A stretch of DNA of 64,000 nt from CAIVAT01 sp964387205 (GTDB lineage: Bacteria; Bacteroidota; Bacteroidia; Bacteroidales; FEN-979). Position 1 is the first letter of the stretch. Every line of letters starts with the position of its first letter. Made by a program: the position numbers and the translations under genes. The DNA lies in the NCBI GenBank assembly GCA_964387205.1, contig CAYLVY010000006.1, positions 1 through 64,000 of the forward strand. The letters run 5' to 3'. Below are positions 8,245-18,063 of this stretch, piece by piece. Under the pieces are notes generated by a model. It saw nothing but the letters and a program-made list of their open reading frames with translations, was not told the origin of the DNA and ran no database searches.

Positions 8245-11061
8245 TCAGTGGGCTTCCAGCCAGTCCCTCCCTGTGTTCATTTCTACCAGTACCGGCACAT
8301 CAAGGGCAATGGCATGCTGCATTCCTTCGCGTACCAGTTCCTTCATTACTTCCACCTCATCGCGACGGACATCGAATACCAGTTCGTCATGTACCTGAAG
8401 GATCATTCTGGAGTACAATTTTCTTTTTTCCATCTCCTTGTAAATGCGGATCATGGCGATTTTGATCATGTCGGCAGCTGTTCCCTGGATCGGGGCATTG
8501 ATGGCATTCCGCTCCGCAAATCCGCGTACGGTGGCATTGCCCGAATGAATGTCGCGAAGATAGCGGCGACGCCGCATCATGGTTTCCACATAACCGTCTT
8601 TTCGCGCTTTTTCAATGGACAGGTCCATGTAAGCCTTGATACCCGGATATTGCAGGAAATACTCTTCAATGATCCCTGCCGCTTCCCTGCGCGGAATATT
8701 CAGACGTTCCGACAACCCAAAAGCCGATATGCCGTAAATGATGCCAAAATTGACCATCTTCGCATTGCGCCGCATCTCCTTTGTCACTGCTTCCAGAGGC
8801 ACCTTGTACACTTTCGAGGCTGTGGCGGTGTGAATGTCAAGACCGGCATTGAAATCGGCGATCATACCCTTGTCACCGCTGAGATGGGCGATGATGCGGA
8901 GTTCTATCTGACTGTAATCGGCTGAAAGGAGGACAAATTTCTCATTCCTGGGAACAAACGCCTTCCGGATCTCCCGGCCACGTTCGGTCCTGATGGGTAT
9001 GTTCTGCAGGTTCGGATTGTTGGAACTCAACCGTCCTGTGGCTGCCACGGCCTGGTTGTAACTGGTGTGCACCCTTCCGTCGCGGGGATTGACCAGCGTC
9101 GGGAGGACGTCTACATAAGTGCTTTTGAGTTTGGTAAGCGACCGGTATTCCAGTATCTTCCTGATGATCGGGTGTTTGTTCTCCAGCCTGGCCAGCACAT
9201 CTTCGCTGGTGCTGTATTGCTTTGTTTTTGTTTGTTTGGGATTCTCCACGATGCGGAGTTTTTCATACAGGATCTCCCCAAGTTGTTTAGGAGATGCGAT
9301 GTTGAACGGTTGTCCTGCCATCTCCAGGATATCTGTTTCCAGCATACGGATATCCCGCTCCAGTTCGGCGGAATAATCGCGGAGTACCGCGGGATTTACC
9401 TTCACTCCTTCCGCTTCCATGGAAGCCAGTACAGGGATCAGGGGTATTTCGATCTGGTCGAAAAGCGCCCTTGTCCCGGTTTCTTCCAGCATCGGTTCAA
9501 AATGGTGCTTTAACTGAAGGGTTACATCGGCATCTTCCGCGGCGTATTCCCGTATGATTTCAGGGGGCACCGATCGCATATTCCTCTGTCCGGGTCCCTT
9601 TTTCCCGATCAGCTCCTCTATTGCCACAGGCTTGTAGCCGAGGTAGGTCTCGGCCAGCAGGTCCATGCCGTGCCTCATATCGGGCTGGATAAGGTAGTGG
9701 GCAAGCATCGTATCGAAAAGAGCTCCTTTGACATCGATTTCGTACCATCTCAGTACCGACAGGTCAAACTTCATATTTTGTCCGATCTTTTCAATCGACT
9801 CATCTTCCAACACCCTTTTAAATCCGGCCACCACGTTAAGGGCCTCCTGATAGTGTTCCGGTACAGGAACCCACCATGCCTCTCCCCGCTTCCATGCAAA
9901 CGACATGCCGACCAGCTCTGCCTCATTGGCATCAAGTCCGGTGGTTTCCGTGTCGAAACAAAATGCGGGTTGCCCGGCAAGTTGGGCAATCAACGAGGCC
10001 CTTTGCTCAGGAGTGTCGGCAGTGTGGTACTGATGGGGAGTGTTGTGAATAGTCCTCAGTTCGGAAGATTCCGGTTGACCCGACTGGAAATCGTGTCCGG
10101 AAAACAGATCTGCTGCGACGGTTGCGCTGGCGGAACTTTTTGATAAGGTATCCGAACTGCCAATATCCTGAAGGGAATAATAAGTGAAGACACGTTGAGC
10201 GAAAGTCCTGAATTCCAGTTCGTCGAACAACTTCTTCAACCGGGGCAGGTCGGGCTGTGACAGTATCAACCGGGCTTCATCAAACTCTACCGGAGCATCC
10301 AGGATGATTGTCGCCAGCGCTTTCGATTGCATCGCCTGATCACTGAAACTGATCACCTTCTGGCGCAGTTTTTCATTGCTGATCATTCCTGCATTGGCAA
10401 TGAGGTTTTCGACACTGTCGAACTGCTCCAGCAATTTACGGGCCGTAACTTCGCCCACGCCCGGTATGCCGGGGATGTTGTCTGAAGCATCGCCCCACAG
10501 GCCCAGCAGGTCAATGACCTGACCGGGGCGCCTGATCCCATATCTTTCACAAACTTCTTTGACGCCAAGTTTCTCGGCGTCGCTTCCCATCTTTCCGGGA
10601 CGGTAAATCAGGGTCCGTTCGTTCACCAGTTGGCCGAAATCTTTGTCGGAGGTCATCATGTAGGTGAGAAAACCGCAGGCTTCAGCTTTTCTGGCTAGTG
10701 TGCCGATGACATCATCGGCCTCATATCCATCGGCCGACAGGATAGGGATGCTGAATCCTTCCAGCAACTCAAAAATATAGGGAATCGCCAGGACAATATC
10801 TTCCGGTGTCTCCTGACGATGTGCCTTGTAAGATTCAAACTCAGTCTGGCGAAGGGTAGGTGCCATGGTATCGAAAGCAACCCCGAGATGGGTGGGCTTT
10901 TCCTTTTTAAGGACATCGAGCAATACCGTGGCAAACCCAAAAATAGCAGAGGTGTTCATGCCTTTCGATGTCAACCTGGGATTCCGGTTAAAGGCGAAAT
11001 AGGCACGATAGATCAGCGCCATGGCATCCAGAAGAAATAGTTTCTTTATCGGTTCAGGCAT
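8245..11061 (-). CDS. polA: DNA polymerase I
   Basis: This 938-residue protein contains all three Pol I activities. The 5'-3' exonuclease/flap domain fills about residues 1-290 (LLDAMALIYRAYFAF, GDASDNIPGIPGVGE). The 3'-5' proofreading domain (about 350-540) looks active, with FDTETTGLD, IGQNMKFDLSVL and YAAEDADVT carrying the expected acidic residues and Tyr. The family A polymerase domain (about 560-938) has DYSQIELR (motif A), an O-helix region near RRNAKMVNFGIIYG, and VHDELVFD (motif C). It acts in Okazaki-fragment maturation and excision repair. A near-match to a -7 box (TAATTTTA) lies upstream, and the phosphate transporter gene is divergent. Confidence 0.97.
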   Translation of the reverse strand: MPEPIKKLFLLDAMALIYRAYFAFNRNPRLTSKGMNTSAIFGFATVLLDVLKKEKPTHLGVAFDTMAPTLRQTEFESYKAHRQETPEDIVLAIPYIFELLEGFSIPILSADGYEADDVIGTLARKAEACGFLTYMMTSDKDFGQLVNERTLIYRPGKMGSDAEKLGVKEVCERYGIRRPGQVIDLLGLWGDASDNIPGIPGVGEVTARKLLEQFDSVENLIANAGMISNEKLRQKVISFSDQAMQSKALATIILDAPVEFDEARLILSQPDLPRLKKLFDELEFRTFAQRVFTYYSLQDIGSSDTLSKSSASATVAADLFSGHDFQSGQPESSELRTIHNTPHQYHTADTPEQRASLIAQLAGQPAFCFDTETTGLDANEAELVGMSFAWKRGEAWWVPVPEHYQEALNVVAGFKRVLEDESIEKIGQNMKFDLSVLRWYEIDVKGALFDTMLAHYLIQPDMRHGMDLLAETYLGYKPVAIEELIGKKGPGQRNMRSVPPEIIREYAAEDADVTLQLKHHFEPMLEETGTRALFDQIEIPLIPVLASMEAEGVKVNPAVLRDYSAELERDIRMLETDILEMAGQPFNIASPKQLGEILYEKLRIVENPKQTKTKQYSTSEDVLARLENKHPIIRKILEYRSLTKLKSTYVDVLPTLVNPRDGRVHTSYNQAVAATGRLSSNNPNLQNIPIRTERGREIRKAFVPRNEKFVLLSADYSQIELRIIAHLSGDKGMIADFNAGLDIHTATASKVYKVPLEAVTKEMRRNAKMVNFGIIYGISAFGLSERLNIPRREAAGIIEEYFLQYPGIKAYMDLSIEKARKDGYVETMMRRRRYLRDIHSGNATVRGFAERNAINAPIQGTAADMIKIAMIRIYKEMEKRKLYSRMILQVHDELVFDVRRDEVEVMKELVREGMQHAIALDVPVLVEMNTGRDWLEAH

Positions 11062-11275
11062 ATTCAGATACAGATGTGTGGAGAAACGGGTAAAATTACA
11101 GGTTTTTCTTGAAATTTGTCGCCGGGAGTGCGCCTTTATTATGCGAAATTATCTTTCAGGCAGAAGATAAAAACGATACCCTATCAGGATTCCCAATGTT
11201 AATAAATACACAAGCAGGGCAGAATATTAAAAGTCATATAATCAATATTATAGCAGAATATGTCTCAGTCAATAT

Positions 11276-11283
11276 TAAATTTG
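11276..11283 (+). promoter_or_regulatory. Possible -7 box for the phosphate transporter gene, in the longest intergenic stretch
   Basis: TAAATTTG matches TAnnTTTG 54 bases upstream of the ATG at 11338; a second match, TAATTTTG at 11316-11323, lies only 14 bases upstream. Neither has a convincing TTG at -33, so the true start is undecided. The surrounding AT-rich 276 bases (11062-11337) separate the divergent polA and phosphate transporter genes. They hold no gene, tRNA or repeat that I can see. Confidence 0.35.
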
Positions 11284-11337
11284 TAATCCAAATTCACCAA
11301 TGTTTTGAATACTTCTAATTTTGCAAAAAATCTTTGA

Positions 11338-13611
11338 ATGGAATATTTGTACTTGTTTATTGTAGTGGTACTCATCACGCTGGCGCTTTCCGATCTTGTG
11401 GTCGGAGTAAGCAATGATGCCGTAAATTTCGTCAATTCGGCCATCGGGTCAAAAGCCGCTTCCTTTCGGGTGGTGATGATCATTGCCGCCCTTGGGGTAC
11501 TGGTAGGGTCAACCTTTTCCAGCGGCATGATGGAGGTGGCGAGGAAGGGGATATTCAACCCCGAACAATTCATGTTCAACGAGATCATGATCATCTTTCT
11601 GGCAGTCATGATCACGGATGTCATACTGCTCGATCTGTTCAACACGGCAGGATTGCCAACATCCACAACAGTGTCGCTTATTTTTGAACTGCTGGGTGCC
11701 TCGATGGCCGTTTCAGCCATGAAGATCATCCAGCAGGGCGGGGCCATTCAGGAACTTGGCCAGTATATAAATTCCGGAAAGGTGGTGGCCATCATCACCG
11801 GTATCCTTATCTCCATTGCCATTGCCTTTACTGTAGGAGCCCTGATCCAGTATTTTATCAGGGTAATCTTCACTTTCCGATTTCAGTCACAGTTGCGTTA
11901 TCTGGGATCCGTATGGGGCGGTCTGGCCATCTCGATAATGGTTTTCTTTCTGTTTATCAAAGGTGCTAAAGGGGCATCGTTTCTTAGTCCGGAAGTGGTT
12001 GCATGGTTCAATGAGAATACCTGGCTGATACTGGGGGTGATTTTTATTGGAATGACCATCATCCTTCAGCTTCTTTACTGGATCTTCAGGATCGACATCC
12101 TGAAGATGATCGTGCTGGTCGGCACATTCTCCCTTGCCATGGCTTTTGCCGGCAACGACCTGGTGAACTTTATCGGGGTTCCCCTCGCAGGACTCGAGTC
12201 GTTTCAGGCATGGCGCGCCACAGGAGGCCCTGTCGATTCCTTTTCCATGGGTCTGCTGAATAATCCGGTCACCACACCTACGATCTATCTGCTTTTTGCC
12301 GGATTGGTCATGGTGGTGACCCTTTTTCTTTCGAAAAAAGCGCGCAAAGTCACCAAAACGGAAGTCAACCTTTCAAAACAGGGAGAAGGGGAGGAGATTT
12401 TTGAGTCCACCATGGTTTCCAGGGGAATTGTGAATGTATTCCTGTTGCTTAACGATGGTTATCAGAGGCTGATTCCCGGAAAGGTCAGAGCGTGGTTGGA
12501 CCAGCGCTTCAAACAGCCCCGGCGAAAAAAATGGAAGAACGAAAACCTTCCCGCTTTCGACATGCTGAGGGCGTCAGTAAACCTGGTGGTTTCCAGTATG
12601 TTGATTGCACTGGGGACCAGCCTTAAACTACCCCTTTCCACCACCTACGTCACTTTTATGGTAGCCATGGGTACTTCGCTTTCCGACCGTGCCTGGGGAA
12701 GAGAAACTGCAGTTTACAGGGTAAACGGGGTCATTACAGTGGTTGGCGGCTGGTTTTTCACCGCTTTCAGTGCATTTACAGCGGCATTTCTTTTCGCGAC
12801 TGCAATCTTTTTCGGAGATATCTATGCGATTCTGGGTCTCATTGCCCTTGCCCTCTATTTTGTATACCGGACCAATATCTATCACCGGATGAAAACCAAA
12901 GAAGAGGAGCAGTCCGAACATCTGGCAACACCGGACCAGGCCGAATATGCCACCATTCTTGACGTCAGCGAGAAGTCGCTGCTCTCCTCCCTGCCACAGA
13001 CCGGCGAACTCTATCAGGGCCTCCTCGGCGCATTTGTGCAGGATGACCGGAAAAAGATCTTCCGGCAGGAGAAAAAAATCAAGGAACTGATCAAACGTAA
13101 TAAGCTTACCCGCAAGCAACTGCACCTGACCCTTCAGACCTACGAGGCGGAAAACACTGCTGCCGGGGTTTATTACCTGAATTCACATCAGATATTCAGA
13201 GAACTGACAGATACACTGAATAAGATCTACCGTCAGGTATTTGACTATATGATCAACCGCCACCATCCTCCATCAGCCCTGACCGGTCAGATCCTAACGG
13301 AGGTTTGTGAATCCATGGCAGAATGCATCCGGGTCTCCTCCGGGATTATCGATCAGCGTGATTATTCTCAGAAAGTCAGTTACGATAAGGCCGTCAACAA
13401 GCTGAACCACTGGGTTGGTGAATTGAAAACCGATCAGATCAAATGGCTGAAAGAAAACGAATCAGGATCGAGGCTAAGCTTGTTGCTGCTGGATGTCATG
13501 CAGGAGACGACCCGCATGTCGATCATCATACGCCGGCTGATCGATCTTCACGAGGAATTCAGTGACCTTTACCGTGATGTAAACCCCGCGGCTACTGCTC
13601 CTCAAAAATAA
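11338..13611 (+). CDS. Inorganic phosphate transporter (PiT family) with C-terminal PhoU-like/DUF47 domain
   Basis: This 757-residue protein has a PiT membrane part (about residues 1-510, ten or more helices). The two inverted signature repeats are both visible: SNDAVNFVNSAIG near the N-terminus and AGNDLVNFIGVPLAG in the middle. PiT carriers move phosphate with a cation. The C-terminal 220 residues are soluble, helical and charged (RKKIFRQEKKIKELIKRNK), consistent with a fused PhoU/DUF47-like regulatory domain, an arrangement common in Bacteroidota. Its 3' end overlaps the convergent M28 peptidase gene by 20 bases. Confidence 0.93.
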   Translation: MEYLYLFIVVVLITLALSDLVVGVSNDAVNFVNSAIGSKAASFRVVMIIAALGVLVGSTFSSGMMEVARKGIFNPEQFMFNEIMIIFLAVMITDVILLDLFNTAGLPTSTTVSLIFELLGASMAVSAMKIIQQGGAIQELGQYINSGKVVAIITGILISIAIAFTVGALIQYFIRVIFTFRFQSQLRYLGSVWGGLAISIMVFFLFIKGAKGASFLSPEVVAWFNENTWLILGVIFIGMTIILQLLYWIFRIDILKMIVLVGTFSLAMAFAGNDLVNFIGVPLAGLESFQAWRATGGPVDSFSMGLLNNPVTTPTIYLLFAGLVMVVTLFLSKKARKVTKTEVNLSKQGEGEEIFESTMVSRGIVNVFLLLNDGYQRLIPGKVRAWLDQRFKQPRRKKWKNENLPAFDMLRASVNLVVSSMLIALGTSLKLPLSTTYVTFMVAMGTSLSDRAWGRETAVYRVNGVITVVGGWFFTAFSAFTAAFLFATAIFFGDIYAILGLIALALYFVYRTNIYHRMKTKEEEQSEHLATPDQAEYATILDVSEKSLLSSLPQTGELYQGLLGAFVQDDRKKIFRQEKKIKELIKRNKLTRKQLHLTLQTYEAENTAAGVYYLNSHQIFRELTDTLNKIYRQVFDYMINRHHPPSALTGQILTEVCESMAECIRVSSGIIDQRDYSQKVSYDKAVNKLNHWVGELKTDQIKWLKENESGSRLSLLLLDVMQETTRMSIIIRRLIDLHEEFSDLYRDVNPAATAPQK

Positions 13612-14596
13612 CTGCAAGAACTGTCTGGCCGGTTGCCTTAAGCGTAAACTTGTCCATCTTGTCAAACGTATCGTTGACAGTATGCCAATAGGGATAAAAT
13701 CCCGAATGTGTGTTCCTGTCCTGGTGTATGATATTAATTGTGGGGATATTGGCAATCTTGTTGACAAAATAATGATCGTCGGTGATATATCCGCCCTTTT
13801 CAAAGAGGAAAAGGGATGAATAGCCGATGCGGTTTCCGATCGTCCATACATGCCTGACAATATCGGCGGCATATTCCATGGAGATCCCCTCCATGTAAAA
13901 AGTGGCGCCTGAGGCACCTACCATGTCGAGTAAAATTCCGTATTTGGCCCTGTATCCCGGTTTGTGCGGATTGGTGGCCCAGTATTGCGAGCCGAGTCCC
14001 CAGTGATCGGTGGATTGGTGGGCCCCTTCTTCCTGATGGGGGCCATAATCCTCCACGTCGAACAGGACAATGTCCACGCCAACCGCGGGTTCTTTCATGC
14101 TGAATTGTCTGGCGATCTCCAGCAATACGCCGGTACCGCTGGCTCCGTCATTGGCTCCTTCCACCGGTTTCCTGCGGTTGGCCGGATCCGGATCATGGTC
14201 GGCAAAAGGCCTCGAATCCCAATGGGCGCATAAGAGGATCCGGTTTTTCGACTCTGGTTTCCACGATGCAATGATATTCCTGAAATCGAGCCGGGTCTTG
14301 TCATAGGCATAAACCTGGCCTTTTTGTTCGACCACCTCCGTGGTATATTTTTTCAGTTCTGCAGTCAGCCATTCACCGCACTTCCGGTGTGCTTCCGAAT
14401 TTGGCACCCTCGGCCCGAAAGCAAGCTGTTTTGCAATAAAAGCCAGTGCCGAATCGGCATTGAAATCGGGCACCTCGACAGCGGGACGGGCCGGCTCCTG
14501 CCGTGTTTCACTCTCCGGCTTCAGCGGTTGCTGACACCCTTCCATGACGATCAAAAATAGCAGAAAAAAATAATGGATTCGATTTAATATCCTCAT
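13592..14596 (-). CDS. M28 family metallopeptidase / glutaminyl-peptide cyclotransferase-like lipoprotein
   Basis: A protein of 334 residues. The N-terminus is a hydrophobic leader ending in a slightly atypical lipobox with Cys21 (VMEGC). The zinc-binding M28 fold follows, with AHWDSRPFADHDP, EGANDGASGTGVLLE, FDVEDYG, DDHYFVNK and HTVNDTFDK carrying the expected His, Asp and Glu ligands. The spacing and the DSRPFAD sequence resemble bacterial glutaminyl cyclases, which convert N-terminal Gln to pyroglutamate; exported Bacteroidota proteins often need this after signal-peptide cleavage. An aminopeptidase cannot be excluded. It follows the nitroreductase gene by 2 bases. Confidence 0.85.
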   Translation of the reverse strand: MRILNRIHYFFLLFLIVMEGCQQPLKPESETRQEPARPAVEVPDFNADSALAFIAKQLAFGPRVPNSEAHRKCGEWLTAELKKYTTEVVEQKGQVYAYDKTRLDFRNIIASWKPESKNRILLCAHWDSRPFADHDPDPANRRKPVEGANDGASGTGVLLEIARQFSMKEPAVGVDIVLFDVEDYGPHQEEGAHQSTDHWGLGSQYWATNPHKPGYRAKYGILLDMVGASGATFYMEGISMEYAADIVRHVWTIGNRIGYSSLFLFEKGGYITDDHYFVNKIANIPTINIIHQDRNTHSGFYPYWHTVNDTFDKMDKFTLKATGQTVLAVIFEEQ

Positions 14597-14598
14597 TT

Positions 14599-15201
14599 TT
14601 ATAAGTCTGATAATGTTGCAATATTTCCAAAGGAGCCACTGAAGATCAAAGCGGTAAGTTCCTTCCGTTTTCTCTCCGCGATCTCTCTAGCCTTTAATTT
14701 TTCACTCAGCGATACAGGATCACCGATATAGCCTAAGGATATAATGGTCATTGGGGCATACTCATCCGGAATGGAAAAGAGTTCCCTTGCCTTTTCCGAT
14801 GAAAAGCCTCCCATCTGGTGTGCATGCAACCCCTGGTTCATTGCCTCCAGGCTAAGCTGAGCCACTGCCTGACCGGTATCATACTGATAGAACGGACTTG
14901 TTTTGCCGCTCCAGGTTGAGATCATATTGGCGACCGACAAGATCAGTACCGGGACCCGGGAATTCCACTCCTGGTTACCTTCGTCCAGGCACCTGAAAAG
15001 GTTCTCCCAGGTTTCATCGGGCCGGATGCCCAGTATGAAACGCCAGGGTTGCTCATTACCGCCGGATGCCGACCATCGGGCCGCTTCGAAAATGGAGATC
15101 AGTTTATTGTTTTCCACCGGTCTCTCCAGGAATGCCCTTGGGCTCCAGCGATATGCCGATAGCTCATTAATTGGCAAACTGGTCGTTGCTTTTTTATCCA
15201 T
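14599..15201 (-). CDS. Nitroreductase family protein
   Basis: A 200-residue FMN-dependent nitroreductase-like protein, normal length for the family. Visible features are the N-terminal phosphate/FMN-binding segment YRWSPRAFLERPVEN, the ARWSASGGNEQPWRF segment and the C-terminal ISLGYIGDP strand. Members reduce nitro compounds, quinones or other acceptors with NAD(P)H as dimers in the cytoplasm; the physiological substrate is unknown. Its start overlaps the end of lnt by 8 bases, so the two are probably translated from one message. Confidence 0.9.
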   Translation of the reverse strand: MDKKATTSLPINELSAYRWSPRAFLERPVENNKLISIFEAARWSASGGNEQPWRFILGIRPDETWENLFRCLDEGNQEWNSRVPVLILSVANMISTWSGKTSPFYQYDTGQAVAQLSLEAMNQGLHAHQMGGFSSEKARELFSIPDEYAPMTIISLGYIGDPVSLSEKLKAREIAERKRKELTALIFSGSFGNIATLSDL

Positions 15202-16837
15202 TTTTTTTGATTATTTCATGACTGATTTTTTTCCTGATGGAAACGGCGATGCGGGCAAAGAATAAAAGTCCTGCAAGGTAAGACATGACACGGGCAATAT
15301 AATCACCATGTTGCACGTAAAACGTGATATTCCTGCTGGCGTTTATAGAACCCCTTATCACTGCCGGTTCCCAGTATTGTGTCTGATCATGGGCATCTCC
15401 GCGCTGGTCAATAAAAGCAGAAATGCCGGTATTGGCTGAACGGGCAATGCTTCTCCGGGTTTCAATGGCCCGCAGGCGGGCGAAGGAAAAATGCTGACGA
15501 TGACCGGCAGTCTCTCCCCACCAACCGTCATTGGTGATGATTACCATGATTTCTGCACCATTTTTTACAAACCGGCTGAAGAATTCCCCGAAAATAGATT
15601 CATAGCAGATCACCGGGCCTGTCCTGACGCTTTGTTCCGTATGAAAGACTTTCCGCTCTGCGTCCATCCCCAGGCTGCCAACCGTGCCACCCAGGTCGAT
15701 GGCGAAATTCTCCAGCCACTTAAAACCGGGAAAACCGGGCAGGATCTCTACTCCCGGGGTGAGTTTGGATTTATGATATAATTGCAGCGAATCACTCTGG
15801 TTGATGAGAATGGCGGCATTGTAAGCCACGTAATGCTGATCGGAATCGGTAAATTTTCTTGCCCAGCGGGGTAAGGGCTCATCGGGATGCAACTGGTAAA
15901 AAGTGGATCCGCCGATGATCAGGTTCAACCCCTTATAAAGAGAAACAGCTGTATCAAGTAAACGTATAGTGACGAAGGAGTTCATGTCATTTTCCCACAT
16001 AGTTTCCTGGATAGCCGATTCCGGAGCCACCAGGAAATTGACCGAGTTGTCGAGTTTTGGCCCGGCCAGGGCCATAATACGGTCGACCACCTGCATCGGT
16101 GGCAGTTCGTATTGTTCCGAATAAGGGTCAATATTGGGCTGAACAATGACACAATCGACCGGGGCCGGCTCTTCCCGGTAGGAGTAATAAATATACAGCG
16201 ACAGACCTGCCGGGATGGCTATCCAGAGGAGCAGGCCTGTCATCGGGGCGACAATTGCCTTCCTGATACGGATTCGATCATCGCCGGTCAATGTTTTAAA
16301 AATTTTCAGTGCCAGAAAATTTGCGACGAGCACCCAAACTGTTCCTCCGATGGCACCGGTATACTCATACCACTGAATCCAAGTAATCCGGTTGGCAAAG
16401 CCATTCCCCAGGTTGAGCCATGGCCAGTTCAGGTCCCAGTTCAGATGAAGGTATTCGAAAGCTATCCAATAAGACAGCAGGATGATCCATCCGGCAGGTT
16501 CACCCTGTATTTTTTTTCTGGTCCAGTGATAAGCCTGAAACACAATGGCCATGAAGAGCGCATTCAGGACAACGGCCAGGATGGCTCCGACCACTGTTGA
16601 ATTGACAATCCACCACGTGGTGAGAAGGTTCCAAAGAAAGAAACCAGGGTAAAGATAAAAAAGGAGACTGAACCTGATAAAACGGTCCGGATGGGTGCGG
16701 ATATAGTCCTCAATCCATAACATGGGGAGCAACCCGATAAACAACAAACCGGGGAAACCACGTTCCGGCCATCCGAGTGACAGAAAAACACCACCCAGCA
16801 GACTGAGCAAAAGCAGATGATATCTCCGTAAAGTCAC
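15194..16837 (-). CDS. lnt: Apolipoprotein N-acyltransferase
   Basis: This 547-residue inner-membrane enzyme adds the third acyl chain to the N-terminal Cys of lipoproteins. The N-terminal half has about 6-7 membrane helices (HLLLLSLLGGVFLSLGWP onward). The C-terminal half is a periplasmic nitrilase domain with the catalytic Glu in VAPESAI, Lys in YHKSKLTPGVE and Cys in PVICYESIFGEF. A TACCTTTG promoter box lies 23 bases upstream of the start. The several lipoproteins encoded in this window would be substrates. Confidence 0.95.
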   Translation of the reverse strand: MTLRRYHLLLLSLLGGVFLSLGWPERGFPGLLFIGLLPMLWIEDYIRTHPDRFIRFSLLFYLYPGFFLWNLLTTWWIVNSTVVGAILAVVLNALFMAIVFQAYHWTRKKIQGEPAGWIILLSYWIAFEYLHLNWDLNWPWLNLGNGFANRITWIQWYEYTGAIGGTVWVLVANFLALKIFKTLTGDDRIRIRKAIVAPMTGLLLWIAIPAGLSLYIYYSYREEPAPVDCVIVQPNIDPYSEQYELPPMQVVDRIMALAGPKLDNSVNFLVAPESAIQETMWENDMNSFVTIRLLDTAVSLYKGLNLIIGGSTFYQLHPDEPLPRWARKFTDSDQHYVAYNAAILINQSDSLQLYHKSKLTPGVEILPGFPGFKWLENFAIDLGGTVGSLGMDAERKVFHTEQSVRTGPVICYESIFGEFFSRFVKNGAEIMVIITNDGWWGETAGHRQHFSFARLRAIETRRSIARSANTGISAFIDQRGDAHDQTQYWEPAVIRGSINASRNITFYVQHGDYIARVMSYLAGLLFFARIAVSIRKKISHEIIKKNG

Positions 16838-16860
16838 AGCCGAAGGTATTTGGTGAGTTG

Positions 16861-16868
16861 CAAAGGTA
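16861..16868 (-). promoter_or_regulatory. Bacteroidota-type -7 box upstream of lnt
   Basis: Minus-strand TACCTTTG, an exact TAnnTTTG match, lies between hflX and lnt, 23 bases before the lnt start. It suggests lnt can be transcribed independently of the genes upstream. No clear TTG at -33. Confidence 0.45.
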
Positions 16869-16881
16869 ACGAAAATGATCC

Positions 16882-18063
16882 TTACCGTGCCTTGTTTTCA
16901 GGATACCGCACGGAGACAATTTTTCTCACTTCCCGGTATAGGGATTGCCGGAGTTTGTCGATGTTGCTTTTTTCCCTGGCGGAGATTAAAATGGCCGGTG
17001 CATGGGCCCGGGCCAACCACATTTGTTCCATTTCGGATAGGGTGAGGTTCCCGGCCGTGACAGGTTGCAGCTCCATCGGGTCGCGCTCCTCCGCCCGGTA
17101 GGCGTCGGTTTTATTGAAGACCATGATGGTCGGTTTGTCTGAAGCGCCTATATCCGTAAGGGTTTGTTGCACCACGCTTATCTGCTCCTCCAGCGCGGGA
17201 TGGCTGATGTCGGCCACATGAACTAAAATATCAGCCTCCCTGACTTCATCAAGGGTTGATTTAAAAGATTCAATAAGGGAATGGGGCAGTTTGCGGATAA
17301 AACCCACCGTATCGCTCAGCAGAAACGGCTGGGTATCGATCACCACCTTTCTCACCGTCGTGTCAAGGGTGGCGAAGAGTTTATCCTCGGCGAAAACATC
17401 CGATTTGCTGAGCAGGGTCATGATGGTCGATTTTCCAACATTAGTATAGCCCACCAAAGCGACCCGGACCATGTCACGACGGTTTTTCCGTTGCGTAACT
17501 TTTTGCTTGTCAATTTCTTTCAGTTTTTCTTTCAGCAGGCTGATACGGTACCGGAGTATCCGGCGGTCGGTTTCGATTTCCTGCTCGCCCGGACCGCGGA
17601 GGCCGATCCCGCCGCGTTGCTTCTCAAGATGGGTCCACATGCGGGTAAGTCGTGGCAGAAGATATTCATTCTGCGCCAGTTCCACCTGGGTCCTTGCATA
17701 GGAAGTTTTAGCCCTGCGTGCAAAAATATCCAGGATTAAATTGTTCCGGTCCAGGATCCTGCAACGGAGAACCCGTTCAATATTACGGATCTGGGAGGGG
17801 GAGAGTTCATCATCGAACACCGCCACCTCCACCGGATGTTGATCCATCCAGGATCGTATCTCATTCAGTTTTCCGCTTCCTACATAGGTGCGTGGATCAG
17901 GGTAATCCATTTTCTGAACAAAGCGTCGCACGGCTTCACCGCCGGCGGTACTGACCAGGAAGGCAAGTTCATCCAGGTAGTCGCTGGTCTGGCCGGGGTC
18001 CTGACGCATGGTTGATATGCCGATCAGGATCGCTTTTTCTTTTTCCCGGGCTGTGACGATCAT
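16882..18063 (-). CDS. hflX: Ribosome-associated GTPase HflX
   Basis: A 393-residue protein with the HflX layout: an N-terminal nucleotide-binding domain (about 1-190, including YVGSGKLNEI and VFDDELSPSQIRNIE), a coiled linker, and a Ras-like GTPase domain with G1 GYTNVGKST, G3 SDTVGFIRKLPH and G4 NKTD. HflX splits stalled or stress-inactivated ribosomes. The start codon overlaps the trpS stop codon by one base (TAATG), so the two are translationally coupled. Confidence 0.95.
   Translation of the reverse strand: MIVTAREKEKAILIGISTMRQDPGQTSDYLDELAFLVSTAGGEAVRRFVQKMDYPDPRTYVGSGKLNEIRSWMDQHPVEVAVFDDELSPSQIRNIERVLRCRILDRNNLILDIFARRAKTSYARTQVELAQNEYLLPRLTRMWTHLEKQRGGIGLRGPGEQEIETDRRILRYRISLLKEKLKEIDKQKVTQRKNRRDMVRVALVGYTNVGKSTIMTLLSKSDVFAEDKLFATLDTTVRKVVIDTQPFLLSDTVGFIRKLPHSLIESFKSTLDEVREADILVHVADISHPALEEQISVVQQTLTDIGASDKPTIMVFNKTDAYRAEERDPMELQPVTAGNLTLSEMEQMWLARAHAPAILISAREKSNIDKLRQSLYREVRKIVSVRYPENKAR

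Noticed and set aside
11062..11337. Possible tRNA or small RNA in the longest intergenic stretch
   Set aside because: No cloverleaf, conserved TTCGAATC-type arm or terminator hairpin could be found; only AT-rich sequence and -7-like boxes.
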